Of a DNA stretch of 64,000 bases, positions 42,492 through 50,282 are shown piece by piece. The notes below the pieces were generated by a model that had not been told where the DNA came from, ran no database searches, and worked only from the letters and a program-made list of their open reading frames with translations. The DNA comes from Streptomyces bicolor (GTDB lineage Bacteria > Actinomycetota > Actinomycetes > Streptomycetales > Streptomycetaceae): NCBI RefSeq assembly GCF_000719285.1, contig NZ_JOFS01000014.1:168224-232223 (forward strand). Reading direction: 5' to 3'. The number at the start of each line of letters is the position of its first letter. Positions within the stretch are counted from its first letter, which is position 1. Position numbers and translations under genes: made by a program.

Positions 42492-43520
42492 CTAACGCTT
42501 GGTCTTCGGGTCCAGTGCGTCTCGCACCGAGTCGCCGAGGAGGTTGAACGCCAGGACGAAGATCACCATGGACAGGCCGGGGAAGAGCAGGAAGGTGATG
42601 TCGTCCTGGTACACCTTGGCAGCCTGGCCGATCATGACGCCCCAGTCGGGCGTCGGGTCCTGGATGCCCACGCCGAGGAAGGCGAGGCCGGCCTCCGTGG
42701 TGACCATCGCCGGGACGCTGAGCGTCGCCTGGATCAGGATCGGCGTCCAGAGGTTCGGCAGCAGTTCCTTGAAGATGATGCGCGCCGGAGATGCCCCCGT
42801 GACCTTGGCGGCCTCGACGAACTCCCGCTCGCGCAGGGCCAGTACCTGGCCGCGCAGGAGTCGGGCGATGGAGGCCCAGCCGAAGACGGTGAGCAGGCCG
42901 ACGAGGCACACGACGGTGAGCCAGGTGGGCGTGTTCTCGTCGGCGGCCACGAACAGGGCGAGCACCACGGGGGTGAAGGCCACGAAGAAGAGCTGCGAGG
43001 GGAACGCCAGCAGGATGTCGATGACCCGCCCGATGAACCAGTCCGTCTTGCCGCCCACATAGCCGGCGGTGACGCCCAGGGTCACACCGATGATCACGAC
43101 AAGGAGGGTGATGGCCGTGGCGATGAGCAGGGAGTTGCGGATCCCGTAGAGCAGGAAGGTGAACAGGTCCCGGCCGAGCCCAGGCTCGATACCGAACCAG
43201 AACTCGCTGTCGATGCCACCGTTGGGCTTCACTGGGAAGCCGTTGTCACCCAGCAGTCCGGGGGTGCTCAGGCCGTACGTCGTGTACGGGTCCTTCCCGT
43301 AAAGCTTGGCTATCAGTGGGGCGCACAGCGCGATCACGAAGAAGAAGATCACGATGCATGCCGCGGCGACGCCCGTGCGGTCCCGCTTGAAGCGACGCCA
43401 GGCCAGCTGTCCCGGGGACTTGCTCTCGTTGGCCGAGGGGGCGGGAGAAGTGATCGACTTCTCGGCGCTCTCATCGGTTACCTCAAGCGGGGCAGCCGCT
43501 GATGGAGTTGGGGGGGTCAT
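42492..43520 (-). CDS. Oligopeptide ABC transporter permease (OppC/BldKA paralogue)
   Basis: 342 residues. The hydrophilic N-terminus (about 50 residues) is followed by VAAACIVIFFFVIALCAPLI and five further helices. The EAA loop is EFVEAAKVTGASPARIIFKELLPN, and it ends LLGDSVRDALDPKTKR. GKDPYTTY and EFWFGIEPG match the permease at 28845-29879. It is first in the minus-strand operon, which keeps the unusual order permease, binding protein, permease, ATPase, ATPase. The ATG at 43520 is chosen by similarity of length to the paralogue. Confidence 0.88.
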   Translation of the reverse strand: MTPPTPSAAAPLEVTDESAEKSITSPAPSANESKSPGQLAWRRFKRDRTGVAAACIVIFFFVIALCAPLIAKLYGKDPYTTYGLSTPGLLGDNGFPVKPNGGIDSEFWFGIEPGLGRDLFTFLLYGIRNSLLIATAITLLVVIIGVTLGVTAGYVGGKTDWFIGRVIDILLAFPSQLFFVAFTPVVLALFVAADENTPTWLTVVCLVGLLTVFGWASIARLLRGQVLALREREFVEAAKVTGASPARIIFKELLPNLWTPILIQATLSVPAMVTTEAGLAFLGVGIQDPTPDWGVMIGQAAKVYQDDITFLLFPGLSMVIFVLAFNLLGDSVRDALDPKTKR

Positions 43521-44015
43521 GGTGCTCCTGGCCCAAGGGAGGGTCTGAGTGACTCCGCAGGGCACGCTCCCCTACGGGCTACGCCGGACTTTTTCAACGC
43601 AATTCATTCAAGGTCAATAAATTCTCGGCCGACTTGGTTGTCTCTTTACGTTCTTTACCCTGCCTTGACCATTCCGTAGCTACGCGGGTAGCGCAACGTG
43701 ATTGAGTTGTGCCTTGACTCGGACCAACTGGACTATTCGGGCAACGAGTTCGATATGCGGATGGTCCAGTGCCGAAATGTGTACATCCCGAGGGCTCAAT
43801 CCAACGGTTCGGCATCGGATCGCGAAGATCCGTTGCGTGTTGCATCAAAGATCATCCGTCGGATGCGTACATCCGGATGGTGTGTCGCCCCATTGGGTCG
43901 GTCCATGTGCGATACGCGCCTTTTGATTCGATATTGGCCGTGAGGGATCAGTACCCCGATCAATGTCCGATCAGTGCCCGGTCAGCACCCGATCAGCACC
44001 CGGAGGAGGCGCTCC
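43521..44015. promoter_or_regulatory. Divergent control region between the second and third peptide importers
   Basis: A 495-bp spacer, AT-rich for this genome between about 43590 and 43700 (TTCATTCAAGGTCAATAAATTC). From about 43815 to 43885 it holds several short inverted repeats: CGGATC-gcgaa-GATCCG, CATCCG-tc-GGATG and CATCCGGATG. Next to the plus-strand operon is the GATCAG repeat array. A small frame at 43698-43943 has no ribosome-binding site or recognisable features, so I do not call it a gene. Confidence 0.6.
43946..44003. repeat. Five degenerate 10-13-bp repeats (GATCAGTGCCC type) before the third binding-protein gene
   Basis: GATCAGTACCCC, GATCAATGTCC, GATCAGTGCCCG, GTCAGCACCC and GATCAGCACCCGG follow one another and run straight into the GGAGGAGG ribosome-binding site. 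They could bind a regulator or form alternative RNA structures in the leader. Confidence 0.75.
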
Positions 44016-45641
44016 ATGCACGGAGCCACGCACGCCAGATGGGCCGTATGCGCGGTGGTGCTCGCCCTCGCGGCGACGGGCTGCGGAGGCGGGGGCGGCA
44101 GTGCCGCCGACGGGGGCGCGGTGCTCAGCTCCTCGTGGACCGATCCGCAGAACCCGCTGGAACCCGCCAACACCAACGAGGTGCAGGGCGGCAAGGTGCT
44201 CGACATGATCTTCCGGGGGCTGAAGCGGTACGACCCGAAGACCGGTGAGGCCGAGAACATGCTCGCCGAGAAGTTCGAGACGACCGACTCGCAGAACTAC
44301 ACCATCACCGTCAAGGACGGCTGGACCTTCAGCAACGGAGAGAAGGTCACCGCCCGGTCCTTCGTGGACGCCTGGAACTACGGGGCGAGCCTCAGGAACA
44401 ACCAGAAGAACGCCTACTTCTTCAGCTACATCGAGGGCTACGACAAGGTCCACCCGGCGAAGGGCGAGCAGAGCGCCGACACGATGTCCGGGCTGAAGGT
44501 GCTCGACGACCGCACCTTCACCGTCAGGCTCAGCCAGAAGTTCTCGAGCTTCCCCGACACCCTCGGCTACAACGCCTTCGTCCCGCTGCCCCGCGCGTTC
44601 TTCGACGACCACGCCGGCTGGCTGGCCAAGCCCGTGGGCAACGGGCCGTACGCCGTGGAGTCGTACACCAAGGGCTCGGAGATGCGCCTGACGAGATGGA
44701 ACGCTTATCCGGGCGAGGACGCGGCCCGCAACGACGGCGTCACCCTCAAGGTCTATACGGACAACAACACGGCCTACACCGACCTGATGGCCGGCAACCT
44801 CGACCTCGTCGACGACATCCCCGCCCAGCAGCTCAGGAACGTCCGCAGCGACCTCGGCGACCGCTACCTCAACACCCCGGCCGGCATCATCCAGACCCTG
44901 GCCTTCCCCCATTACGACAAGGACTGGAACAAGCCCGGCTCGGTCAAGGTCCGCCAGGGGCTGTCCCGGGCGATCGACCGGGAGCAGATCACCCGGACCA
45001 TCTTCCAGGGGACCCGCACCCCCGCCACCGACTGGACCTCACCCGTCCTCGGCACGGAGGGCGGATACAAGGAAGGGCTGTGCGGTGAGTGGTGCGAATA
45101 CGACCCCGCCGCGGCGAAGAAGCTGATCGAGGAGGGGGGCGGGCTGCCCGGCGGGCAGGTGAAGATCACGTACAACGCGGACACCGGCTCCCACAAGCTG
45201 TGGGTGGACGCCGTCTGCAACTCCATCAACAACGCCCTGGGCAACGACCGGGCCTGCGTCGGCAACCCGATCGGCACCTTCGCCGACTTCCGGAGCAAGT
45301 CCACGACCCAGAAGCTCTCCGGGCCCTTCCGGGCGGGCTGGCAGATGGACTACCCGCTGCCCCAGAACTTCCTGCAGCCGCTCTACTACACGAACGCCTC
45401 CTCCAACGACGGCAAGTGGTCCAACCAGGAGTTCGACAAGCTCGTCGACCGGGCGAACGCCGAGACGGACCTCGCCAAGGCCGTCGAGACCTTCCAGAAG
45501 GCCGAGGAGGTCGTCCGGGACAACATGGCGTCCATCCCGCTGTGGTACCAGAACGGCAGCGCCGGCTGGTCCGAGCGGCTGTCGAACGTGTCCCTCAACC
45601 CGTTCAGCGTCCCCGTCTACGACCAGATCAAGGTCGGCTGA
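44016..45641 (+). CDS. Oligopeptide-binding lipoprotein of the third importer (OppA)
   Basis: 541 residues. Signal peptide RWAVCAVVLALAATGC ends in a lipobox, followed by a Gly-rich linker. The family 5 fold follows (DPQNPLEPANTNEVQGGKVLDM ... YTITVKDGWTFSNGEKVTARSFVDAW ... GNGPYAVESYTKGSEM). It contains internal cysteines (GLCGEWCEYD, CNSINNALGNDRAC) likely to form disulfides. It is clearly diverged from the two bldKB-type proteins. It is first in an OppABCDF-order operon. The ATG at 44016 follows a strong GGAGGAGG. Confidence 0.92.
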   Translation: MHGATHARWAVCAVVLALAATGCGGGGGSAADGGAVLSSSWTDPQNPLEPANTNEVQGGKVLDMIFRGLKRYDPKTGEAENMLAEKFETTDSQNYTITVKDGWTFSNGEKVTARSFVDAWNYGASLRNNQKNAYFFSYIEGYDKVHPAKGEQSADTMSGLKVLDDRTFTVRLSQKFSSFPDTLGYNAFVPLPRAFFDDHAGWLAKPVGNGPYAVESYTKGSEMRLTRWNAYPGEDAARNDGVTLKVYTDNNTAYTDLMAGNLDLVDDIPAQQLRNVRSDLGDRYLNTPAGIIQTLAFPHYDKDWNKPGSVKVRQGLSRAIDREQITRTIFQGTRTPATDWTSPVLGTEGGYKEGLCGEWCEYDPAAAKKLIEEGGGLPGGQVKITYNADTGSHKLWVDAVCNSINNALGNDRACVGNPIGTFADFRSKSTTQKLSGPFRAGWQMDYPLPQNFLQPLYYTNASSNDGKWSNQEFDKLVDRANAETDLAKAVETFQKAEEVVRDNMASIPLWYQNGSAGWSERLSNVSLNPFSVPVYDQIKVG

Positions 45642-45648
45642 GCCCGCC

Positions 45649-46572
45649 ATGGGGCAGTACGTCGTACGGCGCCTGCTGCAGATGATCCCGGTCTTCGTCG
45701 GGGCGACCCTGCTGATCTTCCTCATGGTGAACGTGATGGGCGACCCCGTCGCGGGCCTGTGCGGCGACCGGCAGTGCGACCCGGCGACGGCCGCGCAGCT
45801 GAGAAAGGAGTTCGGCCTCGACCAGCCCGTGTGGCAGCAGTACCTGACCTACATGGGGAACGTCTTCACCGGGGACTTCGGTACGGCGTTCAACGGCCAG
45901 GAAGTCACCGAGCTGATGTCCACGGCCTTCCCGGTCACCCTCCGGCTCACCATCGTGGCGATCGCCTTCGAGATCCTCATCGGGATCACGCTGGGCGTCG
46001 TCACCGGCCTGCGCCGCGGCCACCCCGTCGACACCGGCGTCCTCCTCCTCACCCTCGTCGTCATCTCCGTTCCCACCTTCGTCACCGGCCTGCTGCTCCA
46101 GCTGCTGCTCGGCGTGGAATGGGGCTGGATCCGCCCCTCCGTCTCCTCGGCGGCCCCCTTCGCCGAGCTGCTCCTGCCCGGCCTGGTCCTCGCCTCGGTC
46201 TCCCTCGCGTACGTCACGCGCCTGACCCGGACGTCCATCGCGGAGAACCGGCGCTCCGACTACGTCCGTACGGCCATCGCCAAGGGCCTGCCCAGGCACC
46301 GGGTCGTCACCCGGCACCTGCTGCGCAACTCCCTCATCCCCGTCGTCACCTTCATCGGCGCCGACATCGGCTTCCTCATGGGCGGCGCGATCGTCACCGA
46401 GCGGATCTTCAACATCCACGGCGTCGGCTACCAGCTCTACCAGGGCATCCTGCGCCAGAACACCCAGACCGTCGTCGGCTTCGTGACGGTGCTGGTCCTC
46501 GTCTTTCTCCTCTGCAGCCTGGTCGTCGACCTCCTGTACGCCGCACTCGACCCGAGGATCCGCTATGCCTGA
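45649..46572 (+). CDS. Oligopeptide ABC transporter permease (OppB), third importer
   Basis: 307 residues, six helices starting MIPVFVGATLLIFLMV. The short first loop has GLCGDRQC. The EAA loop is SDYVRTAIAKGLPRHRVVTR and it ends LDPRIRYA. It starts 7 bp after the binding-protein stop and overlaps the next permease by 8 bp, so it is translationally coupled. The short periplasmic loop distinguishes it from the 326-residue OppB proteins of the two bldK-type systems. Confidence 0.93.
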   Translation: MGQYVVRRLLQMIPVFVGATLLIFLMVNVMGDPVAGLCGDRQCDPATAAQLRKEFGLDQPVWQQYLTYMGNVFTGDFGTAFNGQEVTELMSTAFPVTLRLTIVAIAFEILIGITLGVVTGLRRGHPVDTGVLLLTLVVISVPTFVTGLLLQLLLGVEWGWIRPSVSSAAPFAELLLPGLVLASVSLAYVTRLTRTSIAENRRSDYVRTAIAKGLPRHRVVTRHLLRNSLIPVVTFIGADIGFLMGGAIVTERIFNIHGVGYQLYQGILRQNTQTVVGFVTVLVLVFLLCSLVVDLLYAALDPRIRYA

Positions 46573-47563
46573 CCAGCCGTTCCCGTCCGACGGGGCGATC
46601 TCCGGCAGAGGTACGGCCGGGGCGATGCACCTGGCCGCCAGTGAGGCGGAGACCCTGGAGCGGCCCTTCGGCGGGCGGGCGCCCGTGGAACCCGAGCCGG
46701 CGGCCGTCTCCGCCGAGCGACCCCGCAGCTTGTGGTCCGACGCCTGGCGCGACCTGCGCCGCAACCCGGTCTTCATCGTCTCCGGCCTGATCATCATCTT
46801 CCTGCTCTTCGTCTCGCTGTGGCCCTCGGCGATCGCCCCCGGCAGCCCCCTCAAGTGCGACCTCGCCAAGTCCCAGCAGGGCTCCGCGCCCGGCCATCCC
46901 TTCGGCTACGACGGACAGGGCTGCGACGTCTACACGCGCACGGTCTACGGCGCCCGTACGTCCGTCGTGGTCGGTGTCTGCGCCACGCTCGGAGTCGCGG
47001 TCCTCGGCTCGGTGCTGGGCGCGCTGGCCGGCTTCTTCGGCGGGCTGTGGGACTCGTTCCTCTCCCGGGTCACCGACATCTTCTTCGCCATCCCGGTCGT
47101 CCTCGGCGGCCTGGTCCTGCTGTCGGTGGTGACCAGCAACTCCGTCTGGCCGGTGATCGGCTTCATCGTGCTGCTCGGCTGGCCGCAGATCTCCCGGATC
47201 GCCCGCGGCGCGGTCATCACCGCCCAGCAGAACGACTACGTCCAGGCCGCCCGCGCCCTGGGCGCCTCCAACTCCCGCGTCCTGCTCCGCCACATCGCGC
47301 CCAACGCCGTCGCCCCCGTGATCGTGGTCGCGACGATCGCGCTCGGCACCTATATCGCCCTGGAGGCGACCCTGTCGTACCTCGGCGTGGGCCTGAAACC
47401 CCCGAGCGTCTCCTGGGGCATCGACATCTCGGCGGCCTCCCCGTACATCCGCAACGCCCCGCACGCCCTGCTGTGGCCGTCCGGAGCGCTCGCGGTCACC
47501 GTCCTCGCGTTCATCATGCTCGGCGACGCGGTGCGCGACGCCCTCGACCCGAAGCTGAGGTGA
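46565..47563 (+). CDS. Oligopeptide ABC transporter permease (OppC), third importer
   Basis: 332 residues. A hydrophilic N-terminus of about 70 residues is followed by six helices from FIVSGLIIIFLLFVSLW. The EAA loop is NDYVQAARALGASNSRVLLRH and it ends LGDAVRDALDPKLR. Its last 34 bp, including the stop, occur again at 47714-47747, so the distance to the OppD gene is extended by a 184-bp insertion compared with the tight coupling seen elsewhere in this operon. Confidence 0.93.
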   Translation: MPDQPFPSDGAISGRGTAGAMHLAASEAETLERPFGGRAPVEPEPAAVSAERPRSLWSDAWRDLRRNPVFIVSGLIIIFLLFVSLWPSAIAPGSPLKCDLAKSQQGSAPGHPFGYDGQGCDVYTRTVYGARTSVVVGVCATLGVAVLGSVLGALAGFFGGLWDSFLSRVTDIFFAIPVVLGGLVLLSVVTSNSVWPVIGFIVLLGWPQISRIARGAVITAQQNDYVQAARALGASNSRVLLRHIAPNAVAPVIVVATIALGTYIALEATLSYLGVGLKPPSVSWGIDISAASPYIRNAPHALLWPSGALAVTVLAFIMLGDAVRDALDPKLR

Positions 47564-47747
47564 CGGCGTGATGGTGTGCACGGTGACGTGGTGCGCGCCC
47601 CGAAGGGGCGCGGGGCTGTGTCGATGTGCGGCTACCGCCGCGTGGGCGCGACCGACCACGACGGAGCCGCAGACGATCGGCGGCCCGTTGTGGCACCCCC
47701 CAGCGGAGCGCATGGTGCGCGACGCCCTCGACCCGAAGCTGAGGTGA
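47530..47747. repeat. 34-bp direct repeats flanking an inserted GC-rich intergenic element
   Basis: The 34 bp from 47530 to 47563 (end of oppC, stop included) are repeated exactly at 47714-47747. Between them are 150 bp with a GCGCCCCGAAGGGGCGC hairpin followed by GGGGCTGTGTCGATGTGCGGC and CCGCCGCGTGGGCGCGACC, of the interspersed Streptomyces repeat type (compare 59011-59100). The second copy supplies GAGGTGA, the ribosome-binding site of oppD. Duplication plus insertion therefore kept both genes intact. Confidence 0.85.
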
Positions 47748-47755
47748 GCCGTCGC

Positions 47756-48730
47756 ATGCTGCTCGAAGTGCGGGATCTGCACGTGGAGTTCAGGACCCGG
47801 GACGGTGTCGCGAAGGCCGTCAACGGCGTCAGCTACGGAGTGGACTCGGGCGAGACCCTCGCCGTGCTCGGTGAGTCCGGCTCCGGGAAGTCCGTCACCG
47901 CGCAGGCGATCATGGGCATCCTCGACATGCCGCCCGGCCGGATCACCGGCGGCGAGGTCCTCTTCCAGGGCAGGGACCTGCTGAAGCTGAAGGAGGAGCA
48001 GCGGCGCAAGGTTCGCGGCGCCGAGATGGCGATGATCTTCCAGGACGCGCTGTCGTCGCTGAACCCCGTACTCACCGTCGGCGACCAGCTCGGCGAGATG
48101 TTCGTGGTGCATCGGGGGATGTCGCGGAGGGACGCCCGCGCGAAGGCCGTCGAGCTGATGGACCGCGTGCGCATCCCGGCCGCCGAGGAGCGCGTCAGAC
48201 AGTACCCGCACCAGTTCTCCGGCGGTATGCGCCAGCGCATCATGATCGCGATGGCCCTCGCCCTCGAACCGGCCCTCATCATCGCCGACGAGCCCACCAC
48301 CGCCCTCGACGTCACCGTCCAGGCCCAGGTCATGGATCTCCTCGCGGAGTTGCGCCACGAGTACGCCATGGGGCTGATCCTCATCACCCACGACCTCGGC
48401 GTGGTCGCGGACGTCGCCGACCGGATCGCCGTGATGTACGCGGGCCGGATCGTCGAGACGGCGCCGGTCCACGACCTCTACAAGGCGCCCGCCCACCCCT
48501 ACACCCGCGGCCTGCTGGACTCCATCCCCCGCCTGGACCAGAAGGGGCAGGAGCTCTACGCCATCAAAGGCCTGCCCCCCAACCTCATGGACATCCCCCA
48601 GGGATGCGCCTTCCACCCCCGCTGCCCGATGGCCAGGGACGTGTGCCGCACCGACGTACCTCCGCTGAGCGAGGTCTCCGAAGTGCGGGGCAGCGCCTGC
48701 CACTTCTGGAGGGAGTGCCTGAATGGCTGA
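47756..48730 (+). CDS. Oligopeptide ABC transporter ATPase (OppD), third importer
   Basis: 324 residues. Walker A GESGSGKS, signature SGGMRQR, Walker [13 protein letters not shown] and [10 protein letters not shown] are present, with a C-terminal cysteine motif ([15 protein letters not shown] ... ACHFW). The ATG at 47756 is chosen because GAGGTGA lies seven bases upstream; a GTG at 47745 is an alternative. It overlaps the next ATPase gene by 8 bp. Upstream is the duplication/insertion that moves it away from oppC. Confidence 0.92.
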   Translation: MLLEVRDLHVEFRTRDGVAKAVNGVSYGVDSGETLAVLGESGSGKSVTAQAIMGILDMPPGRITGGEVLFQGRDLLKLKEEQRRKVRGAEMAMIFQDALSSLNPVLTVGDQLGEMFVVHRGMSRRDARAKAVELMDRVRIPAAEERVRQYPHQFSGGMRQRIMIAMALALEPALIIADEPTTALDVTVQAQVMDLLAELRHEYAMGLILITHDLGVVADVADRIAVMYAGRIVETAPVHDLYKAPAHPYTRGLLDSIPRLDQKGQELYAIKGLPPNLMDIPQGCAFHPRCPMARDVCRTDVPPLSEVSEVRGSACHFWRECLNG

Positions 48731-49763
48731 GGCGATTCTGGAGGTCAGCGGCCTCGTCAAGCACTACCCGCTCACCCGGGGCATCCTCTTCAGGAAGGAG
48801 ACCGGCTCGGTCAGGGCGGTCGACGGCGTCGACTTCACCCTCCACCGCGGCGAAACCCTCGGCATCGTCGGCGAGTCCGGCTGCGGCAAGTCCACGGTCG
48901 CCAGGATGCTGGTCAACCTCGAACGGCCGACGGCCGGCGCCATCAGGTACAAGGGCGAGGACATCACCAGACTGTCCGGCCGCGCCCTGAAGGCCGTACG
49001 GCGCAACATCCAGATGGTCTTCCAGGACCCGTACACCTCCCTCAACCCCCGGATGACGGTCGGCGACATCATCGGGGAGCCGTACGAGATCCATCCCGAG
49101 GCGGCCCCGAGGGGCGACCGGCGCAAGAGAGTCCAGGAGCTGCTGGACGTGGTCGGCCTCAACCCCGAGCACATCAACCGCTATCCGCACCAGTTCTCCG
49201 GCGGCCAGCGCCAACGCATCGGCATCGCCCGGGGGTTGGCCCTGCGTCCGGAGATCATCGTCGCCGACGAACCGGTCTCCGCCCTCGACGTCTCCGTCCA
49301 GGCCCAGGTCATCAACCTGATGGACCGCCTGCAGAACGAGTTCGGGCTCTCCTACGTCTTCATCGCCCACGACCTGTCGATCGTCCGGCACATCTCCGAC
49401 CGGGTCGGGGTGATGTACCTCGGCCGGATCGTGGAGATCGGCAGCGACGCGGAGATCTACGACCACCCCACGCACCCCTACACCCAGGCGCTGCTCTCCG
49501 CGGTCCCCGTCCCCGACCCGGAGGCCCGCGCGCACCGCGAGCGCATCATCCTGGCGGGCGACGTCCCCTCCCCGACGAGCGTCCCCTCCGGCTGCCGCTT
49601 CCGCACCCGCTGCTGGAAGGCCCGGGAACGCTGCGCCCAGGAGGTGCCGGCGCTCGCGGTGCCGTCGAACCTGGGCGGTCCGGGCGGCGGGCCCGCGGCG
49701 CACGACTCGGCCTGCCATTTCGCCGAGGTGAAGCGGGTGGTGCTGCCGGAGCCGATGCCATAG
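48723..49763 (+). CDS. Oligopeptide ABC transporter ATPase (OppF), third importer
   Basis: 346 residues. Walker A GESGCGKS, signature SGGQRQR, Walker [13 protein letters not shown] and [10 protein letters not shown] are present. The C-terminal cysteine motif is [17 protein letters not shown] Gly/Pro-rich stretch ([14 protein letters not shown]) lies before the final ACHF. It is last in the operon and overlaps oppD by 8 bp. A strong hairpin 108 bp downstream ends transcription. Confidence 0.93.
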   Translation: MAEAILEVSGLVKHYPLTRGILFRKETGSVRAVDGVDFTLHRGETLGIVGESGCGKSTVARMLVNLERPTAGAIRYKGEDITRLSGRALKAVRRNIQMVFQDPYTSLNPRMTVGDIIGEPYEIHPEAAPRGDRRKRVQELLDVVGLNPEHINRYPHQFSGGQRQRIGIARGLALRPEIIVADEPVSALDVSVQAQVINLMDRLQNEFGLSYVFIAHDLSIVRHISDRVGVMYLGRIVEIGSDAEIYDHPTHPYTQALLSAVPVPDPEARAHRERIILAGDVPSPTSVPSGCRFRTRCWKARERCAQEVPALAVPSNLGGPGGGPAAHDSACHFAEVKRVVLPEPMP

Positions 49764-49870
49764 CCGTACAAACGCACACGAACCGCGTTAACACACAGGC
49801 AACTTCGTCGACCCGATCCCGATATACGGACGCGTCAGGCTGAACAGCGTACGGCCGTGCGGGTGCCGTA

Positions 49871-49906
49871 AACGGACCGGGGTGCGCCATGTCACCCCGG
49901 TCCGTT
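49871..49906 (+). terminator. Terminator after the third importer operon
   Basis: A perfect 14-bp stem (49871-49884 with 49893-49906) with an 8-base loop. It lies 107 bp beyond the OppF stop and 12 bp before the next gene's start. Confidence 0.85.
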
Positions 49907-49918
49907 GCTGTTCGGCAC

Positions 49919-50269
49919 ATGAGTACGGGTACTCAGGACTCCGGCCCGCCCCTGCCCGAGGCTTGGCCCATGGAACGCCGACCCGGAGAACACGACGGTC
50001 TGTGCGCGGTGCTCGTAGGCCTCCTCGACGTCCTGCTGGTGATCGTCCTCGGCTACGGCATGGTCGCGTCCGGCATCGGCGCGGGTTTCGACGAGTACGC
50101 CGACCAGCGGGCGGCCGCGGGGCAGCACGACATCGCGGTCTTCACCGCGTGGCTGACCTGCGGCGGCTTCGCCCTCGCCGCGGTGTTGCGCTACTGGAAG
50201 ACCGGGTTCGTCCACCTCCTGCTCACCGGTCTTCCTCTCGTGCTCTTCCTCGCCTGGTCGGGCAACTGA
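49919..50269 (+). CDS. Small membrane protein, function unknown
   Basis: 116 residues from ATG 49919; an earlier ATG at 49889 lies inside the terminator hairpin and is unlikely. A polar N-terminus is followed by three hydrophobic helices (LCAVLVGLLDVLLVIVLGYGM, DIAVFTAWLTCGGFALAAVL, FVHLLLTGLPLVLFLAWSG). The first loop is charged (FDEYADQRAAAGQHD). No family is recognised. It is convergent with the S9 peptidase gene, whose stop is 13 bp away. Confidence 0.75.
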   Translation: MSTGTQDSGPPLPEAWPMERRPGEHDGLCAVLVGLLDVLLVIVLGYGMVASGIGAGFDEYADQRAAAGQHDIAVFTAWLTCGGFALAAVLRYWKTGFVHLLLTGLPLVLFLAWSGN

Positions 50270-50282
50270 GCGGGCCGGGGGC

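Noticed and set aside
43698..43943. An 81-codon frame in the divergent promoter region (MIELCLDSDQLDYSG...)
   Set aside because: No ribosome-binding site, no similarity I can recognise, and it overlaps palindromes typical of a control region.
49889..49918. An upstream ATG at 49889 for the small membrane protein
   Set aside because: It lies within the terminator hairpin at 49871-49906. The ATG at 49919 gives a normal polar N-terminus.
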